A DNA stretch of 53,507 nucleotides from Paenibacillus maysiensis (GTDB taxonomy: Bacteria; Bacillota; Bacilli; Paenibacillales; Paenibacillaceae), in contig NZ_ASRY01000126.1 of NCBI RefSeq assembly GCF_000520815.1, positions 1 through 53,507 on the forward strand, read 5' to 3'. A program made the translations under genes and the position numbers. The number at the start of each line of letters is the position of its first letter. Within the stretch, counting starts at the first letter, position 1. The notes beneath the pieces are model-generated. The model saw nothing but the letters and a program-made list of their open reading frames with translations, did no database searches and was not told the origin of the DNA. Of the stretch, positions 42,538 to 52,400 are shown one piece after another.

Positions 42538-44256
42538 ATGTTGCACCTGTTAAGACCAGCCCGCACGGCTTGTCTTCTGCTGCTGTGTCTACCGTTACTT
42601 TTACTGTTTCCTCACTTATCATGGGCTCATGCATTTATCGTTGAATCCAGTCCGACTGAAAATCAGGTTTTGGACAAGCCGCCTTCCCAGGTAAAAATCA
42701 CCTTCAATGAGAATTTGCAGTCTGCTTTTATGTCGATGAAAGTGACCGATGAAACAGGAAAACGGGTCGATACAGGTAAAGCGCGGCTTAATCCTGAACA
42801 TGAAGGCACGATGGAAATCAAGCTGATTCCGGGGATGAAAAGCGGAGTTTACACTGTCAATTGGAGAGCCTTATCGGCGGACGGACATCCGGTCAATGGA
42901 GTGATTCCATTTCAAGTCGGCAATGGTTCCAGTGCGCATAAGGACCCCGTTGCCGCCTCCGAAAGCTCGGGAGCATCGCGACCTGACTTAATCGCTACCC
43001 GCTGGTTGCTGTATATAGGACTGTCGCTGCTTTTGGGAGCGCTCTGTTTCCGGCTGTTTATCCTGCCAAGCGTGAATCGAAGGAAGGACGTAAGTGAGCA
43101 GCAGTATGATCACAAATGGTCAAACACTCCGTTCCCTCGCTGGAGGACGCTGCTATGGAGCGGCTACGGCATAACGTCTGTCGCCATCCTGATTAGCCTG
43201 CCGCTTCAGGCATCCTGGGATGCCGGAGTTTCCATCGGGGAGGGCTTTTCGCTTCCGATCCTTGGAGAAGCCCTACAGTTTACGGGTGCAGGGCAAATCT
43301 GGTTTATCCAGATGATTCTCGTGCTGCTATTGAGCGTAGCGCTAATTTACGCGCTGGATCACAGCATCTCCGACCGCCAGCGCCGTCTCTGGGGCTATGG
43401 CTCCGTCGTCATGACGTTGGGCCTTATGCTGTCCAAGGCCTTCACGGGCCATCCGGCGGCGGCTACCCATCCGGCTCCAGCCATCGCGGCGGACTTCGTC
43501 CATCTGACGGCGGCAGCCTTTTGGGTTGGCACACTTGCCGTCATGGCAGTGTGCCTGCCTGTTGCCGGGCCAGAGCTGCCCGAGTCTGAGCGGGCAGCTC
43601 TGCGGCAAGCGGCCCTGCGCCGCTTTGCCGGCTGGGGTATCGCCATGGTGGCGGCGCTGCTCGCCACTGGCATTTATGGAGCCGTGCTGTACGTCCCGGC
43701 TCCCTCCATGCTGCTGAACACGTCCTACGGACTCGTTCTGCTCGGAAAAGCAGCGCTGCTGCTGGTTATGCTGGCCTTCGCGGCCAGCCAATTCCGCAGC
43801 GCCCGGCAAGCGGCGGCAGCCAAGCGTGCCACCGGGGGCTTGCGCATCGAGCTGTCCGTCGGCCTGCTCGTGATGCTGTTGGCGGCGGTGCTTACCCACC
43901 TTTCGCCGGGTCAGGCACCTGCGATGCCGTTTGAGGAAACCCGCACCGCAGGCCAATACAGCATCTCGCTGGCGGTTAGCCCGAATGCTGTGGGCAGCAA
44001 TGAATTCAAGGTAACCGTGCGGGATGCCAAAGGAGCTACCGTTCAGGGCATCCAACAGGTCACACTGACACTCGTCCCGGCCGACCCTGACAAAGCCCGG
44101 CAGGAATTTGTTCTCCCTGCACAACAACAGCAGCCATTCCTAACTCAAGAGCTCCTGACCGCCGAAGGAACATGGACTGTACAGGTACATGCTCTGACCG
44201 CATCATTGGATGCAGTTGACGCTGAATTTACTCTGCACGTAGGTGGAAAAAGATAA
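42538..44256 (+). CDS. ycnJ: CopC-CopD fusion (YcnJ-type) copper import/resistance protein
   Basis: A 572-residue protein. After the signal peptide (ends SWA) the mature N terminus is HAFIVESSPTEN, the CopC copper-binding start, with NWRALSADGHPVNG completing the CopC domain by about residue 130. Eight hydrophobic segments of the CopD domain cover about residues 155-455, followed by a C-terminal beta-rich YtkA-like domain (about 470-572). In B. subtilis YcnJ is a copper importer regulated by CsoR and YcnK. AAGGTG is about 12 nt from the ATG at 42538. It is followed by a YcnI-like gene (29-bp gap), forming a pair. No CsoR palindrome precedes it. Confidence 0.9.
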   Translation: MLHLLRPARTACLLLLCLPLLLLFPHLSWAHAFIVESSPTENQVLDKPPSQVKITFNENLQSAFMSMKVTDETGKRVDTGKARLNPEHEGTMEIKLIPGMKSGVYTVNWRALSADGHPVNGVIPFQVGNGSSAHKDPVAASESSGASRPDLIATRWLLYIGLSLLLGALCFRLFILPSVNRRKDVSEQQYDHKWSNTPFPRWRTLLWSGYGITSVAILISLPLQASWDAGVSIGEGFSLPILGEALQFTGAGQIWFIQMILVLLLSVALIYALDHSISDRQRRLWGYGSVVMTLGLMLSKAFTGHPAAATHPAPAIAADFVHLTAAAFWVGTLAVMAVCLPVAGPELPESERAALRQAALRRFAGWGIAMVAALLATGIYGAVLYVPAPSMLLNTSYGLVLLGKAALLLVMLAFAASQFRSARQAAAAKRATGGLRIELSVGLLVMLLAAVLTHLSPGQAPAMPFEETRTAGQYSISLAVSPNAVGSNEFKVTVRDAKGATVQGIQQVTLTLVPADPDKARQEFVLPAQQQQPFLTQELLTAEGTWTVQVHALTASLDAVDAEFTLHVGGKR

Positions 44257-44285
44257 TCATTATATTGTTTAAAGGAGCAAATGAT

Positions 44286-45035
44286 ATGAATACAACGATT
44301 CAAACGGTAAAATCCAGATTTTCCAGACTTGCGACCTCTATGGGTCTGATTGCAGCAGGTGCTTTACTTTTTGCAGGTATGGCCAGTGCCCACGTGACGG
44401 TCAAGCCCTCCGTTTCACAGCCTAACGCTTGGGAAACGTACACGCTGAAAGTACCTGTCGAAAAAAACATTCCAACCACCAAAGTAGCTTTGAAAATCCC
44501 GAAAGAAGTCGTTTTCAAGCAGTATGAGCCTGTACCGGATTGGAAAGTAGCAACCGAAAAAGACAGCTCCGGCAAAGTAACCACCGTTACCTGGACGACC
44601 GACGAAGATGGCATCCAGGCGGGGCAATACCAGCGTTTCAGCTTCGTGGCACAAAATGCAGACCAGAATACTGAAGCCGCATGGAACGCTTTCCAATATT
44701 ACAGCGACGGAAGTATCGTGGAATGGACAGGCGATGAAGGAAGTAACAATCCGCATTCCATTACAAAAATCACGGCTGATGCCACATCCGAGGCTCCTGC
44801 GCCTGCCGCAGACAGCGGACACGATTCAGCAGGCACCGCAGCAGGCCATGCGAGCACAGACACGGCCAAGGATAGCAGCAGCCCTGCACCCGCTTCGAAC
44901 AATGCTACCGAAGCTGCGCCTGCCGCCGCTGCTCCCGCCAGCTCTGCCGCACAAACGACAGCACTCGTTCTCTCGATCATCGCAGTCGTGCTTGGTGCAG
45001 TAGCCATCGGCATTGCGCTTAAGCGCCGCAAGTAA
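44286..45035 (+). CDS. ycnI: YcnI-like copper-binding protein (DUF1775)
   Basis: A 249-residue membrane-attached protein. The signal peptide is cut after MASA, giving a mature N terminus HVTVKPSVSQ, whose first His (H36) is the copper-ligating residue of YcnI-type proteins. The domain continues to about residue 160 (WTTDEDGIQAGQYQRFSF, WTGDEGS). An Ala/Pro/Asp-rich linker (about 165-215) and a C-terminal membrane helix (ALVLSIIAVVLGAVAIGIAL) with KRRK end anchor it. AAAGGAG precedes the ATG at 44286; an in-frame start at 44265 is not supported. It forms a copper pair with YcnJ. Confidence 0.9.
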   Translation: MNTTIQTVKSRFSRLATSMGLIAAGALLFAGMASAHVTVKPSVSQPNAWETYTLKVPVEKNIPTTKVALKIPKEVVFKQYEPVPDWKVATEKDSSGKVTTVTWTTDEDGIQAGQYQRFSFVAQNADQNTEAAWNAFQYYSDGSIVEWTGDEGSNNPHSITKITADATSEAPAPAADSGHDSAGTAAGHASTDTAKDSSSPAPASNNATEAAPAAAAPASSAAQTTALVLSIIAVVLGAVAIGIALKRRK

Positions 45036-45046
45036 TCTTTGTTTGC

Positions 45047-45086
45047 AAAAGCTGGCACCTATATAGACGGTGTCAGCTTTTTGTTC
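45047..45086 (+). terminator. Terminator of the ycnJ-ycnI pair
   Basis: AAAAGCTGgCACC (45047-45059) pairs with GGTGtCAGCTTTT (45069-45081), followed by TTGTTC. Confidence 0.82.
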
Positions 45087-45201
45087 TATTGCTTATTAAA
45101 CTTGCAATATGTATACAGCAATTACCCATCGGCTGGAAAATTGAAATTTATTCTATTTTTTATTTTTCATCTTGTATTATTCTCATAAAAAATTTTAATT
45201 C

Positions 45202-45235
45202 AAAGTCGGTTACTCCTAAGTAATTGACTTTTTTT
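45202..45235 (+). terminator. Second, orphan terminator in a 335-bp gene-free gap
   Basis: AAAGTC..TTACT (45202-45214) pairs with AGTAA..GACTTT (45219-45231), followed by TTTTTT. The 45036-45370 gap otherwise holds only AT-rich sequence. A terminator this far from ycnI may close a short RNA or be a backup; no promoter for such an RNA could be supported. Confidence 0.6.
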
Positions 45236-45370
45236 GTATTCTACATAGAATTCGAAGCAGTGTATATCATTTTAACATTCACCTATCTATCATTTTTTTG
45301 GTAAAATAGTAGAAACCTCACGATTCTAACATGATAGCTTTGCAATCTATGATGCATAGGAGAGTATAAG

Positions 45371-46618
45371 ATGAAAATCGTAAATAAGGCCCTCTTATCC
45401 AGTGCCATCTTTCTGAGTGCCGCGGCAGGCATCTATAGCCCGTCTGCGCAGGCAGATGCGGGGCAGGTCAGCATTGTGCTGGACGGATATCCGCTGCCTT
45501 TCCCGGTACAGCCCGCAGTGATGAGTGGCACGACGATGGTTCCCTTCCGTGCCATTTCCGAAGCTCTCGGCATTACTGTGAAATGGGATCAGGCCAGCCA
45601 AAGCATTACCGCCACCAAGTCTCAAGGCTCTGCGACCAAGCAGGTGGTTCTGAAAATGGGCAGCCGCAATGCTACGGTAGACGGACAGACAGTGCAACTA
45701 ACAGCCGCGCCACAAACGGTGCGCGGCAGTACAATGATTCCGTTAGGCTTCTTCGGACAGCAGTTTGGAGCCACGGTCAACTGGAATCAGGGAACGCGGA
45801 CGGTATCCATTACATCGCCGCGTGAGTCTATGTATACAGTCGGATTTTACGCGCTATCTTCCTTCGACCAAAAATCCAAAATACCGGATTTTAACGCGGT
45901 AGCCTTCGGCTGGAGCCGAATTGATGCGAACGGACAATTTACGACCAGCGGCAAGGAATACAAATGGCCTCAAGCCGCCGACAATGTAACACCAGAGTCC
46001 ATTGTGCGGGAGGCAGACAGTCAGGGAACTTCCCCTTACCTGATGGTCTATTCTGGAGATGGCAATCACGAGCTGACCAAAGTTTTGGAAAATGCACAGC
46101 TTCAGGAGCAAACTATTTCCCAGATCGTTAGCACCGCCACTGACAAGCAGTTCAAGGGCATTACGCTGGATCTGGAGGGACTGGGCTGGAGCGGAGATAA
46201 AGCCAAAGCGCGTTCAGACTACAATGCCTTCATTCAAAAGCTGTCGGCCAAAGCGCATCAGGCCGGACTCAAGCTCACCGTCGTCCTGCATCCGCTGAAC
46301 AGCTCTTACTCAGGCTACGACTATAAGACGCTGGGCAATCTGGCGGACGATTTGATCATCATGGCCTATGATTACGGACAAAAAGCAACGCCTGAGCCAC
46401 TCGATAAAGTGGACGAAGCCATAAAACTGGCCTTGAAGGAAACCTCGCGAGACAAGCTGATTCTAGGCATCTCTATGGGTAGCGAAAAAGACAGCACCGT
46501 CAACGCCAAGATCGGTCTGGCCAAACGTTATGATCTGAAAGGCATCGCCATCTGGCGACTGGGCATCATTGGAGAAACCGCCTGGACGCAGATGAACGAA
46601 TCCATCGAGTTCAAATAA
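45371..46618 (+). CDS. Secreted copper-amine-oxidase-like N-domain plus GH18-like protein
   Basis: A 415-residue exported protein. The signal peptide ends SPSAQADAG. Residues about 32-150 form two copies of the copper-amine-oxidase N-terminal-like fold (PFRAISEALGITVKWD; IPLGFFGQQFGATVNW), common in Paenibacillus surface proteins. The C-terminal about 260 residues form a GH18-like barrel with the catalytic-motif region KGITLDLEGLGWSGDK (E as likely acid, the first Asp also present), LTVVLHPLNSS, MAYDYG and LILGISMG, resembling the SleL/YaaH spore-cortex hydrolase branch. AGGAGAG precedes the ATG. It probably cleaves peptidoglycan or chitin-like polymer at the cell surface. Confidence 0.85.
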   Translation: MKIVNKALLSSAIFLSAAAGIYSPSAQADAGQVSIVLDGYPLPFPVQPAVMSGTTMVPFRAISEALGITVKWDQASQSITATKSQGSATKQVVLKMGSRNATVDGQTVQLTAAPQTVRGSTMIPLGFFGQQFGATVNWNQGTRTVSITSPRESMYTVGFYALSSFDQKSKIPDFNAVAFGWSRIDANGQFTTSGKEYKWPQAADNVTPESIVREADSQGTSPYLMVYSGDGNHELTKVLENAQLQEQTISQIVSTATDKQFKGITLDLEGLGWSGDKAKARSDYNAFIQKLSAKAHQAGLKLTVVLHPLNSSYSGYDYKTLGNLADDLIIMAYDYGQKATPEPLDKVDEAIKLALKETSRDKLILGISMGSEKDSTVNAKIGLAKRYDLKGIAIWRLGIIGETAWTQMNESIEFK

Positions 46619-46651
46619 ATAAATCTCACAAAAGCGTCTCGCCCTTATTCC

Positions 46652-46709
46652 GCCCGCTGATGAATTTCATGCATCTTCCACGCGAAGCTCTATGAGATCA
46701 TCAGCGGGC
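46652..46709. terminator. Inverted repeat between convergent genes
   Basis: GCCCGCTGATGA (46652-46663) pairs with TCATCAGCGGGC (46698-46709) across a 34-nt loop, followed by TTTCCTCATTT. It is a possible terminator for the GH18-like gene. Confidence 0.5.
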
Positions 46710-46714
46710 TTTCC

Positions 46715-47110
46715 TCATTTCCCACTCCAACAAGAAGACTCCCCGCACTTGGAATTGGCCGCCACAGGCCCGCAGATCTGTTCCACATAAAAGACACCCC
46801 AGTCTCTCATAAAATCCAGCAACGGCCTCAACGTATCCCCCAACGGGGTAAGCGAGTATTCCACACGCGGCGGATTCTCGTTATAGATTTCACGGTGTAC
46901 GATACCATCACGTTCCAGCTCACGCAGCTGCAAGGTCAGCATACGCTGCGTAATATTGGGCAAGGTCCGTCGAATTTCGTTATACCGGCGCGGTCCCGTG
47001 GTCAAATGATATAAAATGACCCCTTTCCATTTGCCGCCGATAACCCCTACGGTTTTCGCTACCGGACATCCAAAGTTCACGTTAACTGTATTTTCCATCT
47101 CTTGCGTCAC
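46715..47110 (-). CDS. HxlR-family transcriptional regulator (YodB/HypR-like)
   Basis: A 131-residue winged-helix regulator. The conserved Cys in FGCPVAKTVGVIGGKWKGV (about residue 14) is the redox-sensing Cys used by YodB/HypR-type HxlR proteins. LREL/ERDGIVHREIYNENPP and VEYSLTPLGDTL complete the domain. Two more Cys near the C terminus (CGESSC) are unusual. The start is GTG (47108-47110) after AAGGG. It is divergent from a YfkO-like nitroreductase and probably controls it in response to quinones, diamide or similar thiol stress, as YodB-type regulators do. Confidence 0.85.
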   Translation of the reverse strand: MTQEMENTVNVNFGCPVAKTVGVIGGKWKGVILYHLTTGPRRYNEIRRTLPNITQRMLTLQLRELERDGIVHREIYNENPPRVEYSLTPLGDTLRPLLDFMRDWGVFYVEQICGPVAANSKCGESSCWSGK

Positions 47111-47163
47111 GGTTTTCCCTTCTTTCTGCCGATTGTAGACCCAAAATTTTCAGACTTATAACA

Positions 47164-47212
47164 AGGAACAAATATGTGCGTACTTGTTCCTGCGAAAAAC
47201 TTTTTATATGAT
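47164..47212 (+). promoter_or_regulatory. Promoter of the nitroreductase gene with overlapping inverted repeat
   Basis: TTGTTC (-35, 47184-47189) and TATGAT (-10, 47207-47212) are 17 bp apart. The -35 lies in the inverted repeat AGGAACAA (47164-47171) / TTGTTCCT (47184-47191), a good candidate HxlR operator that would block the promoter. Confidence 0.65.
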
Positions 47213-47298
47213 GACTATACATTCGATATCAGCTCTCATTATAGTAGCAGAAAATAAATGGAGCACCAACTCAACCCAAACCGGAAGGAGTACACTTC

Positions 47299-47973
47299 AT
47301 GTCTAATACATCAGCTAAAAAACAGGAAATTCTGGATGCCTTTCTGTTCAGACATGCTACCAAGGAATTCGATCCTGATCGCATCATACCGGAGGAAGAT
47401 TTTCAATTTATTCTTGAAACTGGGCGACTTTCCCCAAGCTCCGTCGGCTTTGAGCCGTGGCGATTTGTGATTGTACAAAATCAGGCATTGAGAGAAAAGC
47501 TGGCTGCGGTTTCAAGCGGCGGGCAAAAACAGATTCCTGCGGCCAGCCATGTCGTCTTGATTTTAGCACGCAAGGATGTCCGTTATGACTCTCCTTATGT
47601 GGAGTATATGTATAAAGAGGTTAAAGGGATGTCTGAGGAAGACTTTGCCTCACTGCCGGACCGATACAAAATTTTTCAGAGTGAAAATCAGCGCCTGCTG
47701 GAAAACGAACGTACGTTATTCGACTGGGCATCCAAGCAGACTTATATCGCCTTGGGCAATATGATGACAGCGGCGGCTCAGATCGGCATTGATTCCTGCC
47801 CGATTGAGGGATTTAACTACGAACAGGTGCATGCCATTTTGGAGGAAGAAGGACTGTTGGAGAACGGACTGCTGGATATCTCGGTCATCGCTGCCTTTGG
47901 CTATCGGGCCCATGAACCCAAGCGGGAAAAATCCAGACTGCCGCTGGAACAGATCACACGCTGGATTCTGTAA
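47299..47973 (+). CDS. yfkO: YfkO-type NAD(P)H nitroreductase
   Basis: A 224-residue FMN-dependent oxidoreductase with high similarity to B. subtilis YfkO: RHATKEFDPDRIIPEEDFQF, ETGRLSPSSVGFEPWRFVIV, HVVLILARK, DWASKQTYIALGNMMTAAAQ and SCPIEGFNYEQV. It reduces nitroaromatics or quinones with NAD(P)H. GGAAGGAG precedes the ATG. It is divergent from the HxlR regulator that likely represses it. It is followed by a strong terminator. Confidence 0.92.
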   Translation: MSNTSAKKQEILDAFLFRHATKEFDPDRIIPEEDFQFILETGRLSPSSVGFEPWRFVIVQNQALREKLAAVSSGGQKQIPAASHVVLILARKDVRYDSPYVEYMYKEVKGMSEEDFASLPDRYKIFQSENQRLLENERTLFDWASKQTYIALGNMMTAAAQIGIDSCPIEGFNYEQVHAILEEEGLLENGLLDISVIAAFGYRAHEPKREKSRLPLEQITRWIL

Positions 47974-48020
47974 CTAATTATCCCCTTATTAGACAATGAC
48001 ACTGGAACATAAAAAATAAC

Positions 48021-48082
48021 AAACAGGCGGGCTTGCGGCATTTCATCTTAATCATGAATATGCCACAGCCCGCCTGTTTCAT
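48021..48082 (+). terminator. Terminator of yfkO
   Basis: AAACAGGCGGGCT (48021-48033) pairs with AGCCCGCCTGTTT (48067-48079) with further GGCAT/ATGCC inner pairing; a short tail TTTC follows. Confidence 0.82.
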
Positions 48083-48194
48083 GTGATCCTAATGATTGGT
48101 TAAAATTTTTTCTATTTCGATACTTTTGTTTATATCTGGAGCTAAGTTATCATATATAATGGTATGTATCCGCTTAAAAAGGAGTAGACTATTT

Positions 48195-49343
48195 GTGGGG
48201 AGATCAGATAAATTCACAAGAATTATTCTTCTGGATGATGAAGAGCCGGCTTTAGATTATATGAAGCGTCTATTTAGTAAAATTGAAAACATACATATAG
48301 TAGGTTCATTTATGAATCCACTGGAAGCAAAAGAGCAAATTCTTCTCGAAAATATAGATGTAGCTTTTCTGGATGTAAGCCTGCCTGAAATGAACGGCAT
48401 TGAGCTAGCAAAGCAAATTCAGGTTGAAAAGCCTCGTCTCCATATTGTATTCGTAACGGCCTACGATGAATATGCCATTCAGGCCTTCGAAATTAATGCA
48501 CTGGATTATTTGATCAAACCAGTCACCACAGATCGCCTCATTAAGACCCTAAACCGTATTCCGGAACGCGATGGTCATCCTGCGCTCCAGCCTTCCAGTG
48601 ACCCTCCTCTCCGGTTACAAGTCTTCAGAGAAGTCGCGGTTGGATTAACAAATCAGCAGTCAACGGCTATACAGTGGCGAACGAAAAAATCACAGGAGTT
48701 GTTTCTATACCTACTTCAGCATCATGACCAGTTTGTTCGAAAATCAGCACTGATTGAATTGCTCTGGTCGGAACATGATGAGGAGAAGGCTTACTCTCTT
48801 CTATATACTGCTACTTATTACCTCAGAAAAGCTATGGGCCCATATAAAGACTATTTAAAAATTGATAATACCAGTGGCGGATATATTCTAAATACGAAAA
48901 ATATACTACTGGATAAAGAGGAATGGGAGTACAGCCTGACGTCTGCTCCACCGATTAGCCAGGAAACAATTGATGACTATATCAAAATAATGAAGTTATA
49001 CAGAGGCGATTATTTACAAGAATACGATTTTTGGTGGGCTGAAAGCGAACGTCAAAGACTTCAAAAAATGTGGATAGCTACCTCATTAAAAATGGGAGAA
49101 TGGTATAACAAAAACGCTCAGCCTGACAAGGCTATCTCTCTTTATGAGGATATCTGCAACCGACACCCTCAAGCAGAGGATGCGTATTGGGATTTGATGA
49201 AAATATATGCGGATATGAAAAAGGATACCTTGGTTAGCCGGTGGTATGATTTATTATTATCCGTTCTATGGGAAGAACTTCATGTGAAGCCAAATGAACA
49301 GATCACCGATTGGTATAATCGATGGAAAATGACGCATGTCTAG
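48195..49343 (+). CDS. Response regulator with BTAD-type transcriptional output
   Basis: A 382-residue regulator. The receiver domain (about 1-120) has the LLDDEEPA acidic pocket, phosphoacceptor in VAFLDVSLPEMNG, and KP in YLIKPV. A winged-helix domain follows (about 135-225, SALIELLWSEHDEEKAYSLL, TYYLRKAMG), then a bacterial transcriptional activator domain with helical repeats (about 250-375, WWAESERQRLQKMWIATS; QPDKAISLYEDICNRHPQAE). The start is GTG at 48195 after AAAAAGGAG; the longer frame upstream lacks a ribosome site. The receiver resembles LytTR-type regulators. It is convergent with the double-kinase hybrid sensor, its probable partner. Confidence 0.87.
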   Translation: MGRSDKFTRIILLDDEEPALDYMKRLFSKIENIHIVGSFMNPLEAKEQILLENIDVAFLDVSLPEMNGIELAKQIQVEKPRLHIVFVTAYDEYAIQAFEINALDYLIKPVTTDRLIKTLNRIPERDGHPALQPSSDPPLRLQVFREVAVGLTNQQSTAIQWRTKKSQELFLYLLQHHDQFVRKSALIELLWSEHDEEKAYSLLYTATYYLRKAMGPYKDYLKIDNTSGGYILNTKNILLDKEEWEYSLTSAPPISQETIDDYIKIMKLYRGDYLQEYDFWWAESERQRLQKMWIATSLKMGEWYNKNAQPDKAISLYEDICNRHPQAEDAYWDLMKIYADMKKDTLVSRWYDLLLSVLWEELHVKPNEQITDWYNRWKMTHV

Positions 49344-49381
49344 TTCCGTGCGTCAACTAACAATCTGCAACCTATATATGA

Positions 49382-49435
49382 TACGGATATCATGCAGAAG
49401 CGTGCTTTTTCCAGCCATCCTGCATGATATCCGTA
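49382..49435. terminator. Large inverted repeat between the response regulator and the hybrid kinase
   Basis: TACGGATATCATGCAG (49382-49397) pairs perfectly over 16 bp with CTGCATGATATCCGTA (49420-49435), with a 22-nt loop. No clear T-run follows either arm, so it is an intergenic hairpin or terminator of the converging genes. Confidence 0.6.
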
Positions 49436-49449
49436 CTTGACAAAAGTCG

Positions 49450-52400
49450 TCAGTCTTCCTTTTTCTTCTCGCGGGGAATATGAAAGCTGACGGTTGTTCC
49501 TTGATCGGGATGGCTGCTGATATGCAGCCCGTCACCGTACATTTGCTTTAGGCGCCGATCTGTATTTAGCAAACCGACTCCTCTTTCTTTATTCTGATGG
49601 GTCAGTATATTGTCCAGCTTCTCCTGATCCATACCTACTCCATCATCTATGATTGCTATTTCTGTACCCTTCGCATGGTCCGTGATACGAATATGCAATG
49701 TCCCTCCACGGACACGCTTCAGAATGCCGTGTCTAACGGCATTTTCCGCAAGTGGCTGGATCGAAAGGGGCGGGAGATGCAGGCTCAACTCTTCATCCAC
49801 TTCCCAGACGATATTCAATCGGTTTCCAAAGCGCTCCTTCTCGATATACAGATAGGACCGAAGGAGTGCCAGCTCATATTCCAGTGAAACGACACGATCC
49901 AGGTTTCGGGAATTGAAGCTCCCTCTTAGGTATTTTCCAAATTCCTCGATCAGAACGATCATTCTTTCTCCATCCGTCTCACTCAACGAAACGATCGTGT
50001 TCAAGGTATTAAACAAAAAGTGTGGCCTGATTTGTGCCTGTAGCCATGCGGCCTCCATACGAAGTCGTTCACTTGCGGATCTCTTCACTTCCGTCAAGGC
50101 ATGAACCCTTGACTTTAATTCCAATGAATCCACGGGCTTCGTAATATAATCGTTAGCCCCTGCTAAAAAACCCGTATACAGGTCCTCCCGCTGGCTACGT
50201 GTAGTCAATAAAAGAACAGGAAGCTCGGAAATTGCGAAGTACTCCCTCACACGACGAGTTAATTCATAACCAGACATTTTCGGCATCATCACGTCAGCTA
50301 TAACCAGATCCCATTCTTGATGATCCAGTATCCGCAATGCCTCCTCACCACTGGTAACGGTGACTATATCATAGGCGTCCGTAGCGAGAATTCCCTCCAG
50401 AATTTTCAGGTTTACAGGATCATCGTCGACGGCTAATATTCTGGATCTTGGGGTACCCGTTGCGACTGGCATAACAGCCTTTTTAGAGGGCAGTATAGGA
50501 GCTGCGCTCGCTGCATACTCCATATAAGCCCCCTCATCCCCTGGTATCTCACCGACTATAGGCGAATGATCCAGAGGAAGAGTGAAGGTAAAGACCGAAC
50601 CTTTTCCCACTTCAGAGTGAACCCCCAAGGTTCCCCCGTGCAGCTCAATGAGCTGCTTGCTGATGCTCAGCCCCAGTCCCAGCCCGTCTCCAATCACCGT
50701 CAAGTGTGACGTTCCTTGTTCATAGGGCTGGAATATTCTCTGCTGCGTCTCCTCATCCATGCCAACTCCCGTGTCCCGAACGTGGATATGGGCCATCCCG
50801 TCCCGAATATCTGCTTGAATCGAGATCGTTCCTGCATTCGTATACTTGACCGCATTATGGAGAAGGTTGAAGAAGATTTGCACCAGCCGATTCTCATCCG
50901 CCAACACATTGGGGAAATGATCTGGAATCGAGATAACCATTTCCAATGATTTACCATCTGTCATGAACCGGAGCATGTCCAGTACACCGGAAGCTACCCC
51001 TTGGGGCTTCAAACTGCGTTTTTCCAGGCGAATATCCCGTTCTCGCAGGCGCGTTACGTCAAGCAAATCATTAAGCAGCAGAGACATCCGCCGACCCACG
51101 GTGATGAGCAGCTGCATGTTGCTCCTGTTCCGTTCATCCAAGGTATGGGTCTGACTATCCAGCACAGACTGCGCTATATTGATCATTCCGTGCAGAGGAT
51201 TTCGCAATTCATGTGAGGTGTTCGCCAGAAAATCATTCTTAACCTGATCCGCTCGCTGCAATCTATCCGACAAACTTCTCAGTTCGGTGTTCGTTTGGAA
51301 GAAGTGCTTGAACCAGTATGAGGCGAAGCCTAGAAATGCCAGCACGATATCCCAAGGGTAGTATGGAAGGTCATTCCACAATACTGTTTTGAGAACTCCC
51401 CATAATATGCTGGACCCGATGCTTATGGAGGCAAGCAATAGAAAAATAGCGCCTTTTTGACCTCTGAATGTCTTGAAGAAAGCAAACAAGGGAATCGTGA
51501 CACAAAACGTAATAATTCCCAGCAGCAGCATAATCATTAGAAAAGAACCGATCTCCTGTGGAGGCATAAATAAAATCAAGATTGCAAAAATACACTGTCC
51601 CGCAAAAACAGTCTGAATAATTCTGGACCTCACCAACAGGAGCTGTGCAAACTTGAGTATGCACAAAGCGATCCCTGTATAAGAGAGCAACAACATCTTA
51701 AGTGTAAGCTCCAGGCTGACTGGAAGCCAGCTCAGCAGCAACCTATCATCGTCCATCAGAATGGATAAAACGGTAAACACCACAATACCTGAAAAATAGA
51801 GCAGTGACTTTTTATGAGGTCCCATAAAAAAGATGATGCCCGCATACAACCCATGCAGCAACAAAATAATACATACGATCAACTGCATAGTAATTGAAAA
51901 GTTAGTCCGGCTGCTGACCGCCTCTGCGCTTCCGAACATAATCGATTTTGCAATTCCCCCATTCGCAGGGAAATCAAAATTGGATGCCTGTATGACAATT
52001 TCAATGGCATTCCCATCCGCTTCAAAGATAGCAGAATAGGGAACAATACTACCTATATGGTGTTCAGGTTTATCAGCCACCTGACCCTCTTTACTGATTA
52101 ACTGCCCATTCACAAACAGATTGGATGCGGTATTAATCCTCGGGATGCGAAGCCCGTACAACGGTGCTTTTGGGGAGTCAGTCAAAATTAACAGCCGGTA
52201 GCTCCCGAAGCCATATGCAGTATGATCAGGTGAATGCAAAGCAGCATTCCATTTTCCCGGAACACGAATCCACTCCCGCTGCTCTTTCGCTGGTAAGGAT
52301 TTTAAAAGATCCGGTTTTGATAGATTCCCTGCATAAAATTCCCATTCTCCCTTTAACGGAATAGTCTCACGGCCTTGCAAATCCCAGCCCCGCAAGTCCA

